15,635 bases of DNA from Bacillota bacterium (GTDB lineage: Bacteria; Bacillota; Clostridia; Christensenellales; SZUA-584), in NCBI GenBank assembly GCA_023415915.1, contig JAEZIZ010000014.1, forward strand, positions 1 through 15,635, written 5' to 3'. Below the pieces are notes generated by a model that searched no databases, had not been told where the DNA came from, and saw only the letters and a list, made by a program, of their open reading frames with translations. Below are positions 13,675 through 15,635 of this stretch, in pieces. The translations under genes were made by a program, and so were the position numbers. Every line of letters starts with the position of its first letter. The stretch's first letter is position 1.

Positions 13675-14790
13675 ATGACCGATCCAAGACTTAACAAACT
13701 GGCCGATATAATAATCAACTATTCGCTTAATATGCAAAAAGGCGAAAAGATACTTATCGAGACTACCGACTGCGGAGACGAGATGGCAAAAGCGCTGGTT
13801 AACAAAGCGTACGAGGCGGGCGCAATACCGCTTGTTCACACGTTCTATATGTCGGTGCGTCGCGCCATAATAATGGGCCTTGACGAAAAGTCCGTTGAGG
13901 AGTGGACGAAATACGACGAAGACAAGATGAAGGGCATGGACGCTTACGTATCTGTGCGCGGCAATTACAACAACTTAGAGCTCATAGACGTGCCGCACGA
14001 CAAGATGCATTTGTATGAGTCCGTATACTACAAGCGCGTGCATTTCGGGGTGCGCATACCTGACAAGAAGTGGGTCGTGCTGCGCTATCCCAACCCCTCG
14101 ATGGCTCAGCTTGCCGATATGAGCACCGAGGAGTTCGAGGATTTCTATTTCAACGTCTGCACGCTCGACTACGCCAAGATGGACAGGGCAATGGACGCAT
14201 TGAAAGCGCGTATGGAGCGTGCGGACCAGGTGCACATAAAAGGCGTGAACACAGACCTTAAGTTCTCGATAAAGGGCATACCCGTTATAAAATGCTCGGG
14301 GCATATGAACCTTCCGGACGGCGAAATATATACCGCGCCGGTAAAGAACAGCGTCAACGGCCGTATAACATACAACACCCCGTCGATTGAGAGCGGATTC
14401 AGGTACGAGAATATATCTTTCGAGTTCAAAGACGGCAAAATTGTGGACGCCAAAGCTAACGACACGGAGCGCGTAAACCGCATGCTGGATATCGACGAAG
14501 GCGCAAGGTATGTGGGCGAGTTCGCGTTCGGCGTAAACCCGTATATCAAAAAGCCTATGTGCGACACGCTGTTCGACGAGAAGATAGCGGGCTCGATACA
14601 TTTCACGCCGGGCACGGCTTACAAGGACGCTTACAACGGCAACAACAGCGCGCAGCATTGGGACCTCGTTTATATACAGCGCCCCGAGTACGGCGGCGGC
14701 GAGATATACTTCGACGGCGAACTTATACGCAAGGACGGAGTGTTCGTGCCCGACGACTTAAAGTGCCTTAACGAAGAGAATCTAAAATAG
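13675..14790 (+). CDS. Metallo-aminopeptidase, family M29 (AmpS/PepS-like)
   Basis: The protein has 371 residues. The ATG at 13675 is used because GGAGG lies 6 bases before it; the upstream ATG at 13663 overlaps that site. M29 enzymes are cytoplasmic, two-metal aminopeptidases of broad specificity that remove N-terminal residues during peptide turnover. The metal and catalytic residues fall in the family order: Glu217 (NLPDGEIYTAP), Glu282 (VGEFAFG), His309 (SIHFTPG), Tyr316 (AYKD), His328 and Asp330 (HWD). An N-terminal domain of ~190 residues precedes the catalytic half, as in AmpS and AmpT. It is shorter than the ~410 residue classic members, matching the compact form seen in some Firmicutes. 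It follows the glycosyltransferase by 55 bases and may share its transcript, but the functions are unrelated. Confidence 0.93.
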   Translation: MTDPRLNKLADIIINYSLNMQKGEKILIETTDCGDEMAKALVNKAYEAGAIPLVHTFYMSVRRAIIMGLDEKSVEEWTKYDEDKMKGMDAYVSVRGNYNNLELIDVPHDKMHLYESVYYKRVHFGVRIPDKKWVVLRYPNPSMAQLADMSTEEFEDFYFNVCTLDYAKMDRAMDALKARMERADQVHIKGVNTDLKFSIKGIPVIKCSGHMNLPDGEIYTAPVKNSVNGRITYNTPSIESGFRYENISFEFKDGKIVDAKANDTERVNRMLDIDEGARYVGEFAFGVNPYIKKPMCDTLFDEKIAGSIHFTPGTAYKDAYNGNNSAQHWDLVYIQRPEYGGGEIYFDGELIRKDGVFVPDDLKCLNEENLK

Positions 14791-14803
14791 AGGATCGAAT
14801 ATG

Positions 14804-14830
14804 AAGCGGCTGCATAAAGCCGCTTTTTTT
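14804..14830 (+). terminator. Terminator of the aminopeptidase gene
   Basis: AAGCGGCT (14804-14811), loop GCATAA and AGCCGCTT (14818-14825) form a perfect 8-bp stem followed by T residues, 13 bases after the stop codon. Confidence 0.85.
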
Positions 14831-14881
14831 ATGCCGCGCTATGTAATAAAATCACTTTCTTTTTCCGCGTTTTATGGTATC

Positions 14882-14887
14882 TATAAT
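14882..14887 (+). promoter_or_regulatory. Promoter -10 of the rhodanese lipoprotein gene
   Basis: TATAAT at 14882-14887, 24 bases before the start codon at 14912. The -35 region is poor (CTTTTT at about 14859). Its placement directly after the terminator supports independent transcription, with a very short leader. Confidence 0.4.
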
Positions 14888-14911
14888 AAAAAATCCGCTA
14901 AGGAGACGTGT

Positions 14912-15331
14912 ATGCGAAAAATAATCGCCGCTTTAATAGCGTTTGCGTTCATAATACCTCTTTACGCCTGCGCCGCTCCGGGCGATAAGCAGGAGGAAGC
15001 CGCTGAGCCAGCCTACAAGACATTAAGCCCCGAAGACGCCAAAGAGCTTATTGGAACCAAAGGCGTATTCCTTGTGGACGTAAGGACGCCGGAGGAGTAC
15101 CTTGACGGCCATATACCGCAGTCTTTGCTGCTGCCGCAGGACGAAATACAGCAAAAGGCGCTGGAAGTGCTGCCCGATAAGTATGCCACAGTAATAGTAT
15201 ACTGCCGCAGCGGGAGGCGCAGCGCGCTCGCGGCAAAAGAGCTTATTGGCCTGGGCTACAAATGCGTGTACGACTTGGGCGGCATACTTGACTGGCCTTA
15301 CGATACGGTTAAAGGGGAGCAGCAGGCTTAA
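14912..15331 (+). CDS. Rhodanese-domain lipoprotein
   Basis: The protein has 139 residues. The ATG at 14912 has AGGAG 6 bases upstream; an in-frame ATG at 14801 starts before the preceding terminator and is rejected. Residues 1-20 are a lipoprotein signal: MRKII, a hydrophobic core and lipobox LYAC with Cys20 as the lipidated residue. After a short flexible linker (~21-38) comes one rhodanese domain, residues ~40-132, with VDVRTPEEYLDGHIPQS and active-site loop CRSGRRS (Cys98). Rhodaneses carry sulfane sulfur as a cysteine persulfide; the six-residue loop is the single-domain type. The mature protein would be anchored on the outer face of the membrane, so an extracytoplasmic sulfur or redox role is likely. 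The natural donor is unknown. Confidence 0.92.
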   Translation: MRKIIAALIAFAFIIPLYACAAPGDKQEEAAEPAYKTLSPEDAKELIGTKGVFLVDVRTPEEYLDGHIPQSLLLPQDEIQQKALEVLPDKYATVIVYCRSGRRSALAAKELIGLGYKCVYDLGGILDWPYDTVKGEQQA

Positions 15332-15502
15332 GTCAGCTTGGCGGATACCTGTACTCCCTTTTAGCAAGCCTTTTATGCCTCTTCCGTTATCAAAACTCCA
15401 GCTACCTTAACGCTCGTAGCCGCTGCAAGCATATGCCCCGGTCTTCTATGACACCTCATATATCACTGCTTAAAGGAATATACTGTACCGGGAGGCGGCG
15501 TT
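15332..15502. other. Intergenic region, no clear feature
   Basis: The 171 bases between the lipoprotein and the TspO-like gene contain no convincing gene. GCTTG (15336-15340) and CAAGC (15365-15369) could form a weak 5-bp stem with a long loop followed by TTTT. TATACT at 15479-15484 is a possible -10 without a clear -35, and is 19 bases from the start codon. Confidence 0.5.
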
Positions 15503-15635
15503 ATGCAAAAAAAAGATAAATTACTTAAGCTGGCTTACCCGGTAGCTTTCGTAATAGCTATAGTAAACCTTTGTTTTGGGTTCGCAGACGCTTCCGGCGC
15601 GTGGTATAAAGGCCTTAATAAGCCCGCGTTCCAGC
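15503..15635 (+). CDS. TspO/MBR family protein, N-terminal fragment (cut by window edge)
   Basis: Forty-four codons from an ATG with GGGAGG 7 bases upstream, continuing off the window. After a charged start (MQKKDKLLKL) a hydrophobic helix of about 20 residues leads into a loop with SGAWYKGLNKPAF. WY..L.KP.(F/W) is the loop after the first helix of TspO/MBR proteins, five-helix membrane proteins that bind tetrapyrroles. The remaining four helices and the ligand residues are outside the window. The match rests on this motif and the helix placement. Confidence 0.72.
   Translation, partial: MQKKDKLLKLAYPVAFVIAIVNLCFGFADASGAWYKGLNKPAFQ

Noticed and set aside
13975..14658. 227-codon minus-strand frame inside the aminopeptidase
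   Set aside because: Antisense shadow; the plus strand carries all M29 metal ligands.
1..15635. CRISPR array, tRNA, rRNA, toxin-antitoxin or defence cluster
   Set aside because: No regularly spaced direct repeats, cloverleaf-type sequences or recognisable defence families were seen on either strand.

Overview
The window looks like chromosome from an endospore-forming Firmicute, most likely a member of the Clostridia. The evidence is an alpha/beta-type small acid-soluble spore protein, an AddA/AddB recombination nuclease instead of RecBCD, near-consensus AGGAGG ribosome binding sites, and a mid-GC coding style with many ATA isoleucine codons. Family or genus cannot be resolved from the sequence alone.

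Layout, left to right. (1) Positions 1-62 hold the first 20 codons of an IS1182-like transposase on the minus strand, cut by the window edge. Hairpins and a dispersed palindromic repeat (226-310) follow. (2) 328-2769 (-) is a four-domain sulfur-handling protein: CoA-disulfide-reductase-like flavoprotein, rhodanese, TusA and DsrE-like domains. (3) 3149-3367 (+) is a spore DNA-binding protein with its own terminator. (4) 3434-3732 has no gene but is densely structured: a promoter-like sequence, a 33-bp-arm inverted repeat, two further hairpins and three DnaA-box-like 9-mers. (5) 3733-10150 (-) is the addB-addA operon, preceded by a structured leader and an operator-like palindrome. (6) 10393-10626 (-) is a small conserved-looking protein with its own strong promoter and terminator. 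(7) 10742-12475 (-) is an unrecognised helical-repeat protein. (8) Reading rightwards from a divergent promoter region are a GtrB/ArnC-like membrane glycosyltransferase (12705-13619), an M29 metallo-aminopeptidase (13675-14790), a rhodanese lipoprotein (14912-15331) and the beginning of a TspO/MBR family protein (15503 to the edge).

The genes are mostly independent housekeeping units. AddA and AddB form one enzyme and are translationally coupled. Two proteins with rhodanese domains, one cytoplasmic fusion and one lipoprotein, suggest sulfane-sulfur handling on both sides of the membrane, but they are 12 kb apart and need not be linked. I see no defence island, CRISPR array, tRNA or rRNA, and no convincing new multi-gene system. 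The least explained parts are the structured non-coding region at about 3467-3685, the structured leader of addBA, and the unrecognised 577-residue protein.
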